Part shown: piece by piece, positions 1 to 8,027 of the stretch
Layout of the letters: each line of letters opens with the position of its first letter
Numbering within the stretch: position 1 is the stretch's first letter
Assembly (NCBI GenBank): GCA_017746715.1
Contig: JAGHZQ010000034.1
Location: 124,001 to 188,000 of the forward strand
DNA: 64,000 nucleotides
Origin: Cyanobacteria bacterium SBLK
GTDB taxonomy: Bacteria > Cyanobacteriota > Cyanobacteriia > Cyanobacteriales > Spirulinaceae
Direction of reading: 5' to 3'
The notes under the pieces: model-generated
Seen by the model: only the letters and a program-made list of their open reading frames with translations
The model's database searches: none
What the model was told of the DNA's origin: nothing
Translations under genes and position numbers: made by a program

Positions 1-1
1 C

Positions 2-634
2 ACGGTGCCGGCAGTTCCCTACAAAGATCCGAACAATTACGTGAAACTGTCTGGCAGAGTTGCTTCAGAGATGGAGAATGCAATTTGGGCAAATCAATTC
101 GATAATTTAGCCAACCGCAATGCTCATTACGAAACAACGGGCCCGGAAATTTGGCAGCAAACGGATGGGAAAGTAACGGTATGGGTTGCCGCGACGGGGA
201 CGGGAGGAACTTATGCCGGAACATCCATGTTTTTGAAGGAGAAAAACCCGGAAATTAAATGTATTCTTGCCGATCCGATGGGCAGTGGTTTATATAGCTA
301 CGTGAAAACTGGAGAAAGCAAACCGGAAGGGCGATCGATTACCGAAGGAATTGGGAACAGTCGCATTACGGCAAATATGGAAAATGTTCCTATTGACGAG
401 GCCATTCAAATCGACGATAAGGAATGCGTGCGCGTCGTTTATCAACTCCTTCAAAAAGATGGCCTATTTATGGGAGGCTCTGTAGGGATTAATGTGGGGG
501 CTGCTTATGCACTGGCCAAACAATTAGGACCCGGACAAACGATTGTTACCGTGTTATGTGATGGAGGTTCTCGCTATCAGTCTAAACTGTTTAATCGCGA
601 TTGGCTGGCAGAACGAGATTTGTTACCCGATTAA
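2..634 (+). CDS. cysK: cysteine synthase (O-acetylserine sulfhydrylase), C-terminal part
   Basis: This is the C-terminal two thirds of a fold-type II PLP enzyme that makes L-cysteine from O-acetylserine and sulfide in the cytoplasm. The reading frame is open to the left edge, so the gene starts outside the window; the in-frame GTG at 5 is internal. The glycine-rich loop that holds the PLP phosphate is visible as ATGTGGTYAG, and the C-terminus has the family pattern GGSVGINVGAAYALA followed by DGGSRYQSKLFN. The PLP lysine lies upstream and cannot be checked. The gene converges on the ferrochelatase-like gene, with a perfect palindrome between the two stops. A cystathionine beta-synthase-like relative is possible, but the C-terminal segment fits cysteine synthase best. 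Confidence 0.85.
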   Translation, partial: TVPAVPYKDPNNYVKLSGRVASEMENAIWANQFDNLANRNAHYETTGPEIWQQTDGKVTVWVAATGTGGTYAGTSMFLKEKNPEIKCILADPMGSGLYSYVKTGESKPEGRSITEGIGNSRITANMENVPIDEAIQIDDKECVRVVYQLLQKDGLFMGGSVGINVGAAYALAKQLGPGQTIVTVLCDGGSRYQSKLFNRDWLAERDLLPD

Positions 635-647
635 ATATATTCGAATT

Positions 648-681
648 TTTGTAGGGACGTAGCATGCTACGTCCCTACAAA
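648..681. terminator. 34-nt perfect palindrome between convergent genes (bidirectional terminator candidate)
   Basis: The 34 bases are exactly self-complementary around a central GCATGC, with GTAGGGACGTA as the arm core. Flanking T and A runs make a terminator possible in both directions, and it sits exactly between the cysteine synthase stop and the ferrochelatase-like stop. A sister copy lies at 33067-33100 behind cynS, so this is also a dispersed palindromic repeat. Confidence 0.65.
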
Positions 682-682
682 T

Positions 683-1849
683 TTAATGGTGATGGTGATG
701 GTGTCCGTTGTGGGAATGGCCGTGATGATGATGGTGGGAAACAGTAGCTAGTTGAGGATTAACAATCACGGCTTCTTGCGATCGCAATGCCTCAATTTGC
801 GGGTTGGCCCAGTTTGCTGCCATTTGGAGAAATTCCGGGCGATCGTTAACGCAAGGCATGCGAATATAGGTCACTTTTTTGTTATATTTTTCGAGACTTT
901 CGATAATATGTTCGACATCTAAAATCGTTTCATGATTTTCTGTCACAAATCCGATTGGCATCATCACAATTGCCGTTGCACCGAGATCGATTAAGTTTTT
1001 AGCTGCTAATTCTGTATGGGGTTGAGTCCATTCGATTAAAGGGGTGTCGTGGTTCAACCAACCCACGGAAATCAAAGGATATTTATAGATGAGTTTCTCG
1101 CGAACTTTTTCGTATAAAGCCTCGCTTTCGACGATTCCGGAGGTGAATCCTTTGGCTTTATGGGGACAGCCGTGGTTCATTAAAACAATGCCGATTTGAG
1201 AGGGTAAATGGGCGGAAATTAAATCTTTTTGAATGGTTTCCTCTACCATTTGTGCCAAGAAATCGATATAGTCTTCGCGATCGTAAAATGAGGGAATATA
1301 GCGCGTTCCTTGCAGCCAGTGTTCTCCTTTATCGCTTAATTGACTCAAGGCATTATTAACTTGTTCGACGGCGATGCCACTGGTAAAAATAGAATCGACG
1401 ACTAGTAGAGGATAAATTAATAATTTAGTAAATCCTTCTTCTTTAATTTCTGCGAGAACTTGCTCGGGAAGGAATGGTGCACAAAAGTTAAAGGCTTTAA
1501 AAACTTTGATGCGATCGCCCCATGTTTTTTGTAATTCTCGTTCGATTCCCGATCGCTGTTCTTCAAAAATTTTGTTATGAGGTGAAATAAAATTACCGTG
1601 CTGGTGTCCCCATTCATGCAGGTCAAACAAGGCTAATAATTTTGCCAAAGGGGGATAAATCCATGTGGGAACGGGGGCGAATTTTGCCGTTAATAAGTTG
1701 AGTGCTTGTTCGTTATAGTTGGCAAAGTCTTCATAGCTTTCAACTTCTCCGTAGCCCATTAATAAGACGGCAACGCGATCGTCTCGAATGCGATTCTCTT
1801 TTGGGGTTTGCGAGGATGTTGTTTGGACTTTTTCGGGGGTAGCAACCAC
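683..1849 (-). CDS. ferrochelatase-family protein with C-terminal polyhistidine tail
   Basis: This 388-residue protein has the ferrochelatase/chelatase fold signatures: LMNHG carries a histidine (H226) equivalent to the metal-inserting histidine, and MMPIGFVTENHETIL carries E307 equivalent to the catalytic glutamate. Ferrochelatase inserts Fe2+ into protoporphyrin IX to make heme. The protein lacks the usual cyanobacterial N-terminus (VGVLLLNLGGP) and the C-terminal chlorophyll-binding helix, so it looks like a divergent paralogue rather than the housekeeping HemH. Residues 372-388 are almost all histidine, with only Gly, Ser and Asn interruptions, suggesting metal binding or storage. The start is GTG, chosen because AGGAG lies about seven bases upstream; a nearby ATG is out of frame. 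Substrate metal and tetrapyrrole cannot be told from sequence. Confidence 0.75.
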   Translation of the reverse strand: MVATPEKVQTTSSQTPKENRIRDDRVAVLLMGYGEVESYEDFANYNEQALNLLTAKFAPVPTWIYPPLAKLLALFDLHEWGHQHGNFISPHNKIFEEQRSGIERELQKTWGDRIKVFKAFNFCAPFLPEQVLAEIKEEGFTKLLIYPLLVVDSIFTSGIAVEQVNNALSQLSDKGEHWLQGTRYIPSFYDREDYIDFLAQMVEETIQKDLISAHLPSQIGIVLMNHGCPHKAKGFTSGIVESEALYEKVREKLIYKYPLISVGWLNHDTPLIEWTQPHTELAAKNLIDLGATAIVMMPIGFVTENHETILDVEHIIESLEKYNKKVTYIRMPCVNDRPEFLQMAANWANPQIEALRSQEAVIVNPQLATVSHHHHHGHSHNGHHHHHH

Positions 1850-2031
1850 GTCATCACTCCTAAGTTAATTCAAATTTAAACTCAAGGTTTTCACCCTGCG
1901 ATCGCTACTATAACACCGATTGAAAAAATAGGGGGGAGGGGGATTCGAGATTTTTTTTGCAATCAAAAAAATCTAAAAAAAATATGTATAAATTAAGAGA
2001 TCGATCGATTCTTGTATTAATGCCAATATAA

Positions 2032-2047
2032 AATGACCGAGGTCATT
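2032..2047. promoter_or_regulatory. inverted repeat AATGACC-N2-GGTCATT, operator candidate
   Basis: Two 7-base arms separated by GA form a perfect dyad in the divergent promoter region, about 110 bases before the exonuclease start and 180 bases before the ferrochelatase-like start. Size and symmetry fit a dimeric repressor site, but no regulator is identified. It does not match the NtcA or Fur consensus. Confidence 0.35.
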
Positions 2048-2116
2048 CCATAACGTGGAAAAATTGGCGATCGCTTGATAATTCTGAATTGTCACAATTT
2101 TTCCCGATCGCTTTTT

Positions 2117-2133
2117 GTATTACGGTATAATAC
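2117..2133 (+). promoter_or_regulatory. candidate -10 box inside an inverted repeat
   Basis: GTATTA and TAATAC form a perfect 6-base inverted repeat with a 5-base spacer. A consensus -10, TATAAT, occupies 2126-2131 inside it, 28 bases before the exonuclease start codon. No good -35 is seen. The dyad could be a binding site controlling access to the -10. Confidence 0.45.
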
Positions 2134-2158
2134 GAACTGTCCTCAATTTCCTCCTCCC

Positions 2159-2695
2159 ATGGTTAAACTCGATCGCCTCCTCGTCATCGATATTGAAGCC
2201 ACTTGCTGGAAAAAAAGTCCGCCTCCCGAGCAAGAAAATGAAATCATCGAGGTTGGCATTGCAACTATCGATTTAACGACGAAAATCATTGAGGAGAAAG
2301 TCAGCATTTTAGTCAAGCCACAATGTTCTACGGTCAGCACATTTTGTACTGACTTAACCACTCTAACGCAAGATCGAGTCGATGCGGGGGTTTCTTTTGC
2401 GGATGCGTGCTTGCGCCTGCGAAAGGAATACTTATCTGAGAAGAGAGTTTGGGCGAGTTACGGGGACTACGATCGCCGAATGTTCGAGAAACAGTGTAAG
2501 GCAAGGGGGATACGCTATCCTTTTGGGGTGCGTCATCTTAACGTAAAAACCCTATTCGCGATCGCTCGGGGTTTGCCGAGAGAAGTGGGGATGGCAAGGG
2601 CTTTAGAGATGCTGGATTTGCCCCTAGAAGGTACTCATCATCGCGGTCACGACGATGCGTGGAATATTGCCAAAATTTTGCTCAAGTTAATTTAA
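2159..2695 (+). CDS. DEDDh-type 3'-5' exonuclease (ERI1/KapD-like)
   Basis: The 178-residue protein is a single exonuclease domain of the DnaQ/RNase T fold. Motif I is VIDIEATCW (D11 and E13), motif II is WASYGDYDRRMF, and motif III is HRGHDDAWNIAKIL with the histidine and aspartate of the DEDDh class. The relatives are small ERI1/KapD-type nucleases acting on RNA or DNA 3' ends. I start it at the ATG at 2159, because residues before it in the same frame do not belong to the fold. It is transcribed alone and ends at a long hairpin shared with the convergent methyltransferase gene. The substrate is unknown. Confidence 0.8.
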   Translation: MVKLDRLLVIDIEATCWKKSPPPEQENEIIEVGIATIDLTTKIIEEKVSILVKPQCSTVSTFCTDLTTLTQDRVDAGVSFADACLRLRKEYLSEKRVWASYGDYDRRMFEKQCKARGIRYPFGVRHLNVKTLFAIARGLPREVGMARALEMLDLPLEGTHHRGHDDAWNIAKILLKLI

Positions 2696-2749
2696 TCAGG
2701 CTTGGATGTCGGCTAAAATGGGTTGAATCTCTTGAATCCAATGTCATAA

Positions 2750-2794
2750 TTGTCAGTTATTGTAAGAGATAACAATTCTTACAATAACTGACAA
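2750..2794. terminator. 17-bp stem hairpin shared by two convergent genes
   Basis: Perfect 17-base arms (TTGTCAGTTATTGTAAG and its complement) flank an 11-base loop. The stem lies 55 bases after the exonuclease stop, and its right arm covers the stop codon of the EgtD-like gene. A-T-rich flanks fit a bidirectional terminator. Confidence 0.7.
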
Positions 2795-3792
2795 ACAATC
2801 ATCACGCGAGAAAGCAACGCCTCAATACGATAGGAAATAATTTCCAAACCTGCCTTGCGAAAATCCTCAAAAATAGCCGGACAACTGGTATCGCTTTCAA
2901 TGGCATAGGAGAAAAAGCGATAAACCGTAACGCGATCGCCTCGATTCAAATACACGATTTTCTCTCCCTCTTGCAGATTAAACTTGAACTCATAATCCTC
3001 GTTAAAAACAATTCCCGTTTTATATCCGCCCCATTCTTCATCAAAATATCCCAGAATTTCGACATCCTTGGGATCGATTCCCAGTAATTTAATAATATAA
3101 CGACAGGCTGCTGAAGAAATATGGGTTTTAAAGTCAAATTCTTTATTTTTAGAGCCGATATAATCCACGCCAAAACTGATACAAAGCCATTCTGAGGGTA
3201 ACATTCTCGCCCCAATGTTCTTTAAAACCCCCAATCTATCTTTGACATTACAAAAAGTACCGCCAATATACAGGTATAAATTTTCAATTTTTTCGGAAGG
3301 GCGATCGCTGCGTCTTTCGGCAACGCTTTCGGGAATAGTCTTTCGTTCAAAATCCCACAAATATCCCTGCCAATTCAACTGAGGAAACCACTCTGTTAAT
3401 TGAGTGCGGGACATATCGAGAATCCCTTGACTGATATCTAAAGCAATATAAGAATTCAAAATATTGGAATCGAGAAAAGTGCCGACCAATTTTTTCACTA
3501 AACCGGGATTTCCCGCCCCAATATCGATAATATTCCAGCGATCGCAGGGGGTTTCTGCCTGAAAAAGATGAATGCAAATATTTTTGAGAAACTTATCGTC
3601 GGTTTTGGCACTACTCAGTCTCGCTTTTTCTTGCGCTTCATTAAAGTCCTCCCATTCTTTGACCATATTCCCTTGATAGCAAAATTTAAAGGGAATTTCT
3701 TTCTCTGTATCGAGATAATTGACGATCTCTGCAATTTTTTCTGGAGAAAAAACCGTGTAAAATTCGGGGTGTATCGAAGCCGAAATTGCCAT
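2779..3792 (-). CDS. EgtD-like SAM-dependent methyltransferase
   Basis: The 337-residue protein resembles the histidine N-alpha-methyltransferase (EgtD, Methyltransf_33) family. The SAM-binding motif I is IIDIGAGNPGLVKKL, followed by YIALDIS, whose aspartate would bind the ribose hydroxyls, and a long C-terminal half of the kind EgtD uses for substrate binding. EgtD makes hercynine in ergothioneine synthesis, but no EgtB-like gene is next to it, so the substrate is open. I use the ATG at 3792 (MAISASIHPEF) and not an upstream TTG that would add 12 residues. It is a lone minus-strand gene between the exonuclease and the TpsB gene. Confidence 0.65.
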   Translation of the reverse strand: MAISASIHPEFYTVFSPEKIAEIVNYLDTEKEIPFKFCYQGNMVKEWEDFNEAQEKARLSSAKTDDKFLKNICIHLFQAETPCDRWNIIDIGAGNPGLVKKLVGTFLDSNILNSYIALDISQGILDMSRTQLTEWFPQLNWQGYLWDFERKTIPESVAERRSDRPSEKIENLYLYIGGTFCNVKDRLGVLKNIGARMLPSEWLCISFGVDYIGSKNKEFDFKTHISSAACRYIIKLLGIDPKDVEILGYFDEEWGGYKTGIVFNEDYEFKFNLQEGEKIVYLNRGDRVTVYRFFSYAIESDTSCPAIFEDFRKAGLEIISYRIEALLSRVMIVCQLL

Positions 3793-3856
3793 GTTGAAAA
3801 TGAGATAAGAGAGGTTAAGCGATCGCAAAGAAAATCAATCTAGTTCTCGAATTCTT

Positions 3857-5683
3857 TTAAGGAAAGAGATTGTAGAGAATCGAGAAATAAATCCCATTTT
3901 CTTGCAAGGTATTGCCAGATGCGTTGAGATTTGTTAAAGGAATTCCCCAATCCAAGCGAATCGTTAGATTGTTTCCTTGCTGCCAGCGCAATCCCATGCC
4001 AACCGAGGTCAAAGCATTCGGATCGATTTCAATATTATCATTATTCCAACCCATGCCAAAGTCGATAAAGGGCGCAATTTGCAAAACCCCGTCCGAAACT
4101 CGAAAAATGGGAATTCGTGCCTCCGCCGAAGCAAAAATGCCATTATCGGCGACAATGAGATCCTGACCATATCCTCGTACGCTTTTCTGTCCGCCAATAC
4201 CAAATTGTTCTAAAGCGAGAAGCGGGCGATCGGAGAATTGAATATCCCCTCGCAATATAAAAAGAATATCGGGCTCGATACGTTTTATCCATTGTACCTG
4301 TCCCCGCCATGAAAAAAAAGCACTATCGGGAAGGGTATCGTTATCGGTGGGGTTAAACCAATTTGTCCCTAAACTAAACTGCGATCGCACTGAAAATACT
4401 GCGTCTGAATTGCGTTTTGTCCACTCTTGAAAAAAACGGAGAGCAGAAACTCTCGTACTGCCGTTAATATCTGTCCCTCGCGAAGATAAAGGAAGATCGA
4501 ATAAGCCAATTCTAGATTGAGTCGATTGATAAGAATAAATTAAGCCAATTGCTAATTCTTCTGCTAATGTTTGGTAAAGAGGTTGGCGTAAATTAAATTC
4601 ATGATATTCGGAATCAGATTCGACTTGAAAAACTGCAAAATCAGGATCGATAATTTGGCTGCTATTATTGCCATAACTATAACGAAAATTACCATTGGTG
4701 GGACTATAAGGCATGCTATAACTCAGATCGATACTATTGCTTCCATCAGTATTATTGTAAAATAGGGAAATGCGATCGCCCCATCCGAATAAGTTGGCTT
4801 CCGTTGCACCAATTCCGCGCCGAAAACTGCCAACAACGGGGGAACGATTATTATTTAATAAAATTGAATAATTAAAAGTTTTAGTTTCTTTAACGACAAC
4901 ATCTAAAATATTTTGACCCGTTCGCGTTCCTGCGGATAATTCCGAAGCTAAACTGGCAATGAGAGGATCCCTTTGCAGTAAATACAAACCTTCTTGCAAG
5001 CGCTTAATATTCAAGGGTTTGCGAACAAATAATCCCAAGCGGCTGCGAATATATTCGGGGTTTAATCGTCGCGCTCCCGTAATATTAATTGCTTCAATTT
5101 CTCCTTCAATTACTTGTATGATAATCGTTCCATTAGTTATTTCTTGTTGGGGAATAAATGCGCCACTGGTAATATAATCTCGCTTCTCATATTCTTCGTT
5201 AATTAAAGAACGAACATGGAGGAGTTCCCGAAAAAAAATAGGACGATTAATATAATTTTTCGTTAATTCGGCAAAGTCTTCTGGACTAAATATCGTACTT
5301 CCTCGAACTTCAAATCGCTTAACGATAATGGTTCCTGGAATATCTGTATTATTTCGATCTTCCGGCGTTAAAAGTTGGAGATCGAGGAGATCGGATGGTG
5401 AAGGAAGGAGCAGATTTTGCTCGGGAATGGGTCTTTGAGAAGGAAGATCGGGAGGATCGATTTGCGATCGCAACAAAGGTCTAAATTCAGATTTTCGTTC
5501 TTTAGTTGAGAGATATGGTGATGCGATCGCATTAGCATCTATTTTCTCTGATGCAAGATTTTTCGCGAAATTTGCTGGCAAGATTACTTCTGCTTTTGCT
5601 GCCCGATCTATCTCTAGCATTACAAAAAATAAGCAAATCAATAATGATGTTTTTGTCTTTCTTTTTTGTGATAAATTATCCAT
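3857..5683 (-). CDS. TpsB-type outer membrane transporter (ShlB/FhaC/HecB family)
   Basis: The 608-residue protein is an Omp85-superfamily partner of two-partner secretion: an N-terminal signal segment (TSLLICLFFVMLEI), a proline-rich linker to about residue 115, POTRA-like domains around 118-275, then a 16-strand-type barrel. The conserved lid-loop motif appears as VRGYGQD at residue 502, and the protein ends in an aromatic barrel strand (YFSILYNLF). TpsB proteins export large TpsA adhesins or hemolysins through the outer membrane. No TpsA gene is adjacent, so the cargo is encoded elsewhere or the gene is an orphan. It lies between the EgtD-like gene and azlD on the same strand with about 90 bases before azlD. 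Confidence 0.85.
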   Translation of the reverse strand: MDNLSQKRKTKTSLLICLFFVMLEIDRAAKAEVILPANFAKNLASEKIDANAIASPYLSTKERKSEFRPLLRSQIDPPDLPSQRPIPEQNLLLPSPSDLLDLQLLTPEDRNNTDIPGTIIVKRFEVRGSTIFSPEDFAELTKNYINRPIFFRELLHVRSLINEEYEKRDYITSGAFIPQQEITNGTIIIQVIEGEIEAINITGARRLNPEYIRSRLGLFVRKPLNIKRLQEGLYLLQRDPLIASLASELSAGTRTGQNILDVVVKETKTFNYSILLNNNRSPVVGSFRRGIGATEANLFGWGDRISLFYNNTDGSNSIDLSYSMPYSPTNGNFRYSYGNNSSQIIDPDFAVFQVESDSEYHEFNLRQPLYQTLAEELAIGLIYSYQSTQSRIGLFDLPLSSRGTDINGSTRVSALRFFQEWTKRNSDAVFSVRSQFSLGTNWFNPTDNDTLPDSAFFSWRGQVQWIKRIEPDILFILRGDIQFSDRPLLALEQFGIGGQKSVRGYGQDLIVADNGIFASAEARIPIFRVSDGVLQIAPFIDFGMGWNNDNIEIDPNALTSVGMGLRWQQGNNLTIRLDWGIPLTNLNASGNTLQENGIYFSILYNLFP

Positions 5684-5771
5684 AATCGGAAAACTTTAGT
5701 TTTCAAGAGAAAGACAATTACACTTTCTCTGGATTGAGGTTATTTTAACAAAAGTTTTCCCCGACCTACCT

Positions 5772-6092
5772 TTAACGATCGATTGCCCATTGCCAAAGGA
5801 AAAATATCAGCATTCCCACCACAATCGTCAGTAAAAGATTTTTTCGCCAATATCCAATTATCACTGCTGCGATCGCGCCAACAAGCCGCGCGTTGGTATA
5901 ATCGAGCCAAAGACGATCGCCATTAGGAATTAACACTTCTGGTACGACAATTGCCGTGAGAATGGCGGGTGGAACGTACTGTAATGCCTCAATAATAAGC
6001 GGGTGCAGTTGAATGCGATCGCTCATCCCCAAAACAAAATAGCGAATGCTAAATGTTACTGTAGCCATGCCTAAAACCAAATAAAATTCCAT
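5772..6092 (-). CDS. azlD: AzlD-family branched-chain amino acid transport subunit
   Basis: This small protein of about 106 residues has three to four hydrophobic helices (FYLVLGMATVTFSIRY, PAILTAIVVPEVLI, LLLTIVVGMLIFFLW). AzlD pairs with AzlC to export branched-chain amino acids, including 4-azaleucine in Bacillus, across the plasma membrane. I start it at MEFYLVLG (6092), four bases after the azlC stop; a longer frame up to 6161 overlaps azlC and adds no membrane segment. It is the second gene of the azlCD operon. Confidence 0.8.
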   Translation of the reverse strand: MEFYLVLGMATVTFSIRYFVLGMSDRIQLHPLIIEALQYVPPAILTAIVVPEVLIPNGDRLWLDYTNARLVGAIAAVIIGYWRKNLLLTIVVGMLIFFLWQWAIDR

Positions 6093-6096
6093 GGTT

Positions 6097-6873
6097 TCAA
6101 CGATTAATTTTTTGTAAGCGATCGACATACATTCCCGATATAATACCCGCAAAGGCAGCAATCATTAATCCGAGTTTATGAGGAAGAGAATAACTAAGTA
6201 AGGAAACGCAACCCGATACGAGAATGGTCGCAAGCATCGAATAAGTTTTAGGAGAATTTTTAGAAGAACTGCTAATATAGGGAATAATCATACCAATAAA
6301 AGTTACGCTCATCGCAAAATCTAAACCCCAGTTCGCGGCATTGGGAATAAGTTCGCCAATTGTTAGCCCCAAAAATGTAGATAATTGCCAATTCCCATAC
6401 ATAAAAACCGCCGCACCCATATAATACCAATGTTTATAGGGAGAGCGATCGCTTTGATTATAGCGATTAATAGCGACGGCAAAGGCTTCATCTGTCAGCC
6501 AAAATCCAATCGGAATTTTCCAGTATTGGGACAAATATTTGATATGAGGAATTAAACTCACTGCATAGAGTAAATGACGTAAATTAACGACGAATGTAGT
6601 AAAAATAATGAGGGATAAACTGGTTTGCGAAGCCAATAATCCCAAAGCAATAAACTGAGAAGATCCTGCAAAAACAAAAGTTGATAGTCCCATTGCTCCC
6701 CAGAATGAAAGCCCGCTATTTTTTGCCAGCGTTCCAAAAATAATACCAAAAGGAATTGCACCGACGACAAGGGGAAAAATTCCCCTTGCACCGGCGATAA
6801 ATTCTTGGAGGGGGCTGCGGTGCTTAGCGATCGCATCATCCTCTCTGGTTTTTTCTGCGTCTCTATGGTGCAT
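6097..6873 (-). CDS. azlC: AzlC-family branched-chain amino acid exporter subunit
   Basis: The protein of about 258 residues begins with a short charged leader and then the AzlC signature GARGIFPLVVGAIPFGIIFG, followed by several membrane helices (SLIIFTTFVVNLRHLLY, FIGMIIPYI and others). With AzlD it forms an inner-membrane amino acid efflux system. The start chosen is the ATG at 6873 (MHHRDAEK); the longer frame begins with TTG at 6924 and would overlap the upstream methyltransferase. It is translationally close to azlD downstream and 15 bases after the methyltransferase stop, so the three genes may share a transcript. Confidence 0.85.
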   Translation of the reverse strand: MHHRDAEKTREDDAIAKHRSPLQEFIAGARGIFPLVVGAIPFGIIFGTLAKNSGLSFWGAMGLSTFVFAGSSQFIALGLLASQTSLSLIIFTTFVVNLRHLLYAVSLIPHIKYLSQYWKIPIGFWLTDEAFAVAINRYNQSDRSPYKHWYYMGAAVFMYGNWQLSTFLGLTIGELIPNAANWGLDFAMSVTFIGMIIPYISSSSKNSPKTYSMLATILVSGCVSLLSYSLPHKLGLMIAAFAGIISGMYVDRLQKINR

Positions 6874-6887
6874 TTTTAGCCACAATT

Positions 6888-7931
6888 CTAGGATTTGCGA
6901 ACAATCCAATATTTGCTCAACCAATGGATTTGTGTTTCGATTTTTCCAAAGCCCGAATTTTGCAAGCGATCGCTCAAATTATCTTGCAAATAATTGAGAT
7001 AATAAGGTTCGTGAAAGACGGTTGCAAAATTACTCAAAACAGGATCCAGTTTGGGAATATCTCCAGCTTGCAAGCTATCGCAAAGGATGAGAATACCACC
7101 GGGTTTGAGGACGCGATAGCATTCATCAAAGATTTGCTGGCGAATAGGTGCGGGAATTTCGTGAAATACAAAGGTAGAAGTCACAACGGTAAAAAAGCGA
7201 TCGGGGTAAGGTAAGGCTTCTCCTTTTCCTTGTTTTAAATGAACTTTGTTACCGAGTCTTTCTCGTGCTTTTTTCAAATAAGGATGAGAGAGATCGATGC
7301 CGTACAGTGACATTTTGGGTAAGGTTTTTTGCAGAAATTGCAACGATCGCCCGGTTCCGCAAGCAACATCTAAAAGATGTCCTCGATCGCTATGCAAACC
7401 TGCTTTCAAAGGGGCAATAATTCGCCGTCGCATGACATCGGCTGCTCCATTAAATAACAATTCTACCTGTAGATCGTAAATTTCCGCAGAGCGTTCGCTT
7501 AAATAACCATCTGTTTGAAAATGGAAGTTACGAAAGTAATATTGCGGATAATCTTTCTCTTTTTTCTGAATTTGGGGCGAAAAATCTTTATAGGTTTGAC
7601 TAATAACCCTTTGCCATGTTTGCGGGTAATCTTGCCAAATCAAAGCATAAGCCTTGAAAAATTCTTCGATATTATTATCAAACAAAATCTCAATGGGGTA
7701 AACTCCTTCGCGAGCGTCTTTCCAGTCTCTTTCGATTAAGCGATCGCGAGATTCTGTCAGCAATTGTAAGGCTTCTGAAGAAAGGGACTGTGTTTGCGGT
7801 TCAAAAGCGGGAAAAAGCCATTGACGGATTTGAGAGGCCATTCGTTTGTGGGTTAGGGCAAATAATGCCTGTCCTGCTTTAACGGCTGCGTAAGCGTTTT
7901 GTTCTAAGGATGTATCGAGTAGATCGAACAC
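6888..7931 (-). CDS. class I SAM-dependent methyltransferase
   Basis: The 347-residue protein has about 165 N-terminal residues of no recognised family, then a Rossmann methyltransferase with motif I HLLDVACGTGRSLQFL, the acidic strand LYGIDLSHPYL, and the post-motif sequences VVTSTFVFHEIP and VLKPGGILILCDSL. It is of the UbiE/Methyltransf_11 type that usually methylates small molecules such as quinones or lipids. The substrate is not predictable. It lies upstream of azlCD on the same strand. Confidence 0.75.
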   Translation of the reverse strand: MFDLLDTSLEQNAYAAVKAGQALFALTHKRMASQIRQWLFPAFEPQTQSLSSEALQLLTESRDRLIERDWKDAREGVYPIEILFDNNIEEFFKAYALIWQDYPQTWQRVISQTYKDFSPQIQKKEKDYPQYYFRNFHFQTDGYLSERSAEIYDLQVELLFNGAADVMRRRIIAPLKAGLHSDRGHLLDVACGTGRSLQFLQKTLPKMSLYGIDLSHPYLKKARERLGNKVHLKQGKGEALPYPDRFFTVVTSTFVFHEIPAPIRQQIFDECYRVLKPGGILILCDSLQAGDIPKLDPVLSNFATVFHEPYYLNYLQDNLSDRLQNSGFGKIETQIHWLSKYWIVRKS

Positions 7932-8027
7932 GGTTCAAAAGTAAAATGTTAAGTTATGTTACGGAATTTATCATAAACTAGATTGGCGTGTTTTAACAGA
8001 ACAATCTGTAAAAAAAGTAAGGGAGGT

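Larger units (their letters stand above)
1850..2158. other. divergent intergenic region between hemH-like gene and exonuclease gene
   Basis: This 309-base gap has no convincing gene. It contains an A-rich stretch near 1960-1995, an inverted repeat AATGACC-GA-GGTCATT at 2032-2047, and a second inverted repeat overlapping a TATAAT box at 2117-2133. It must carry the promoters of both divergent genes. Confidence 0.6.
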
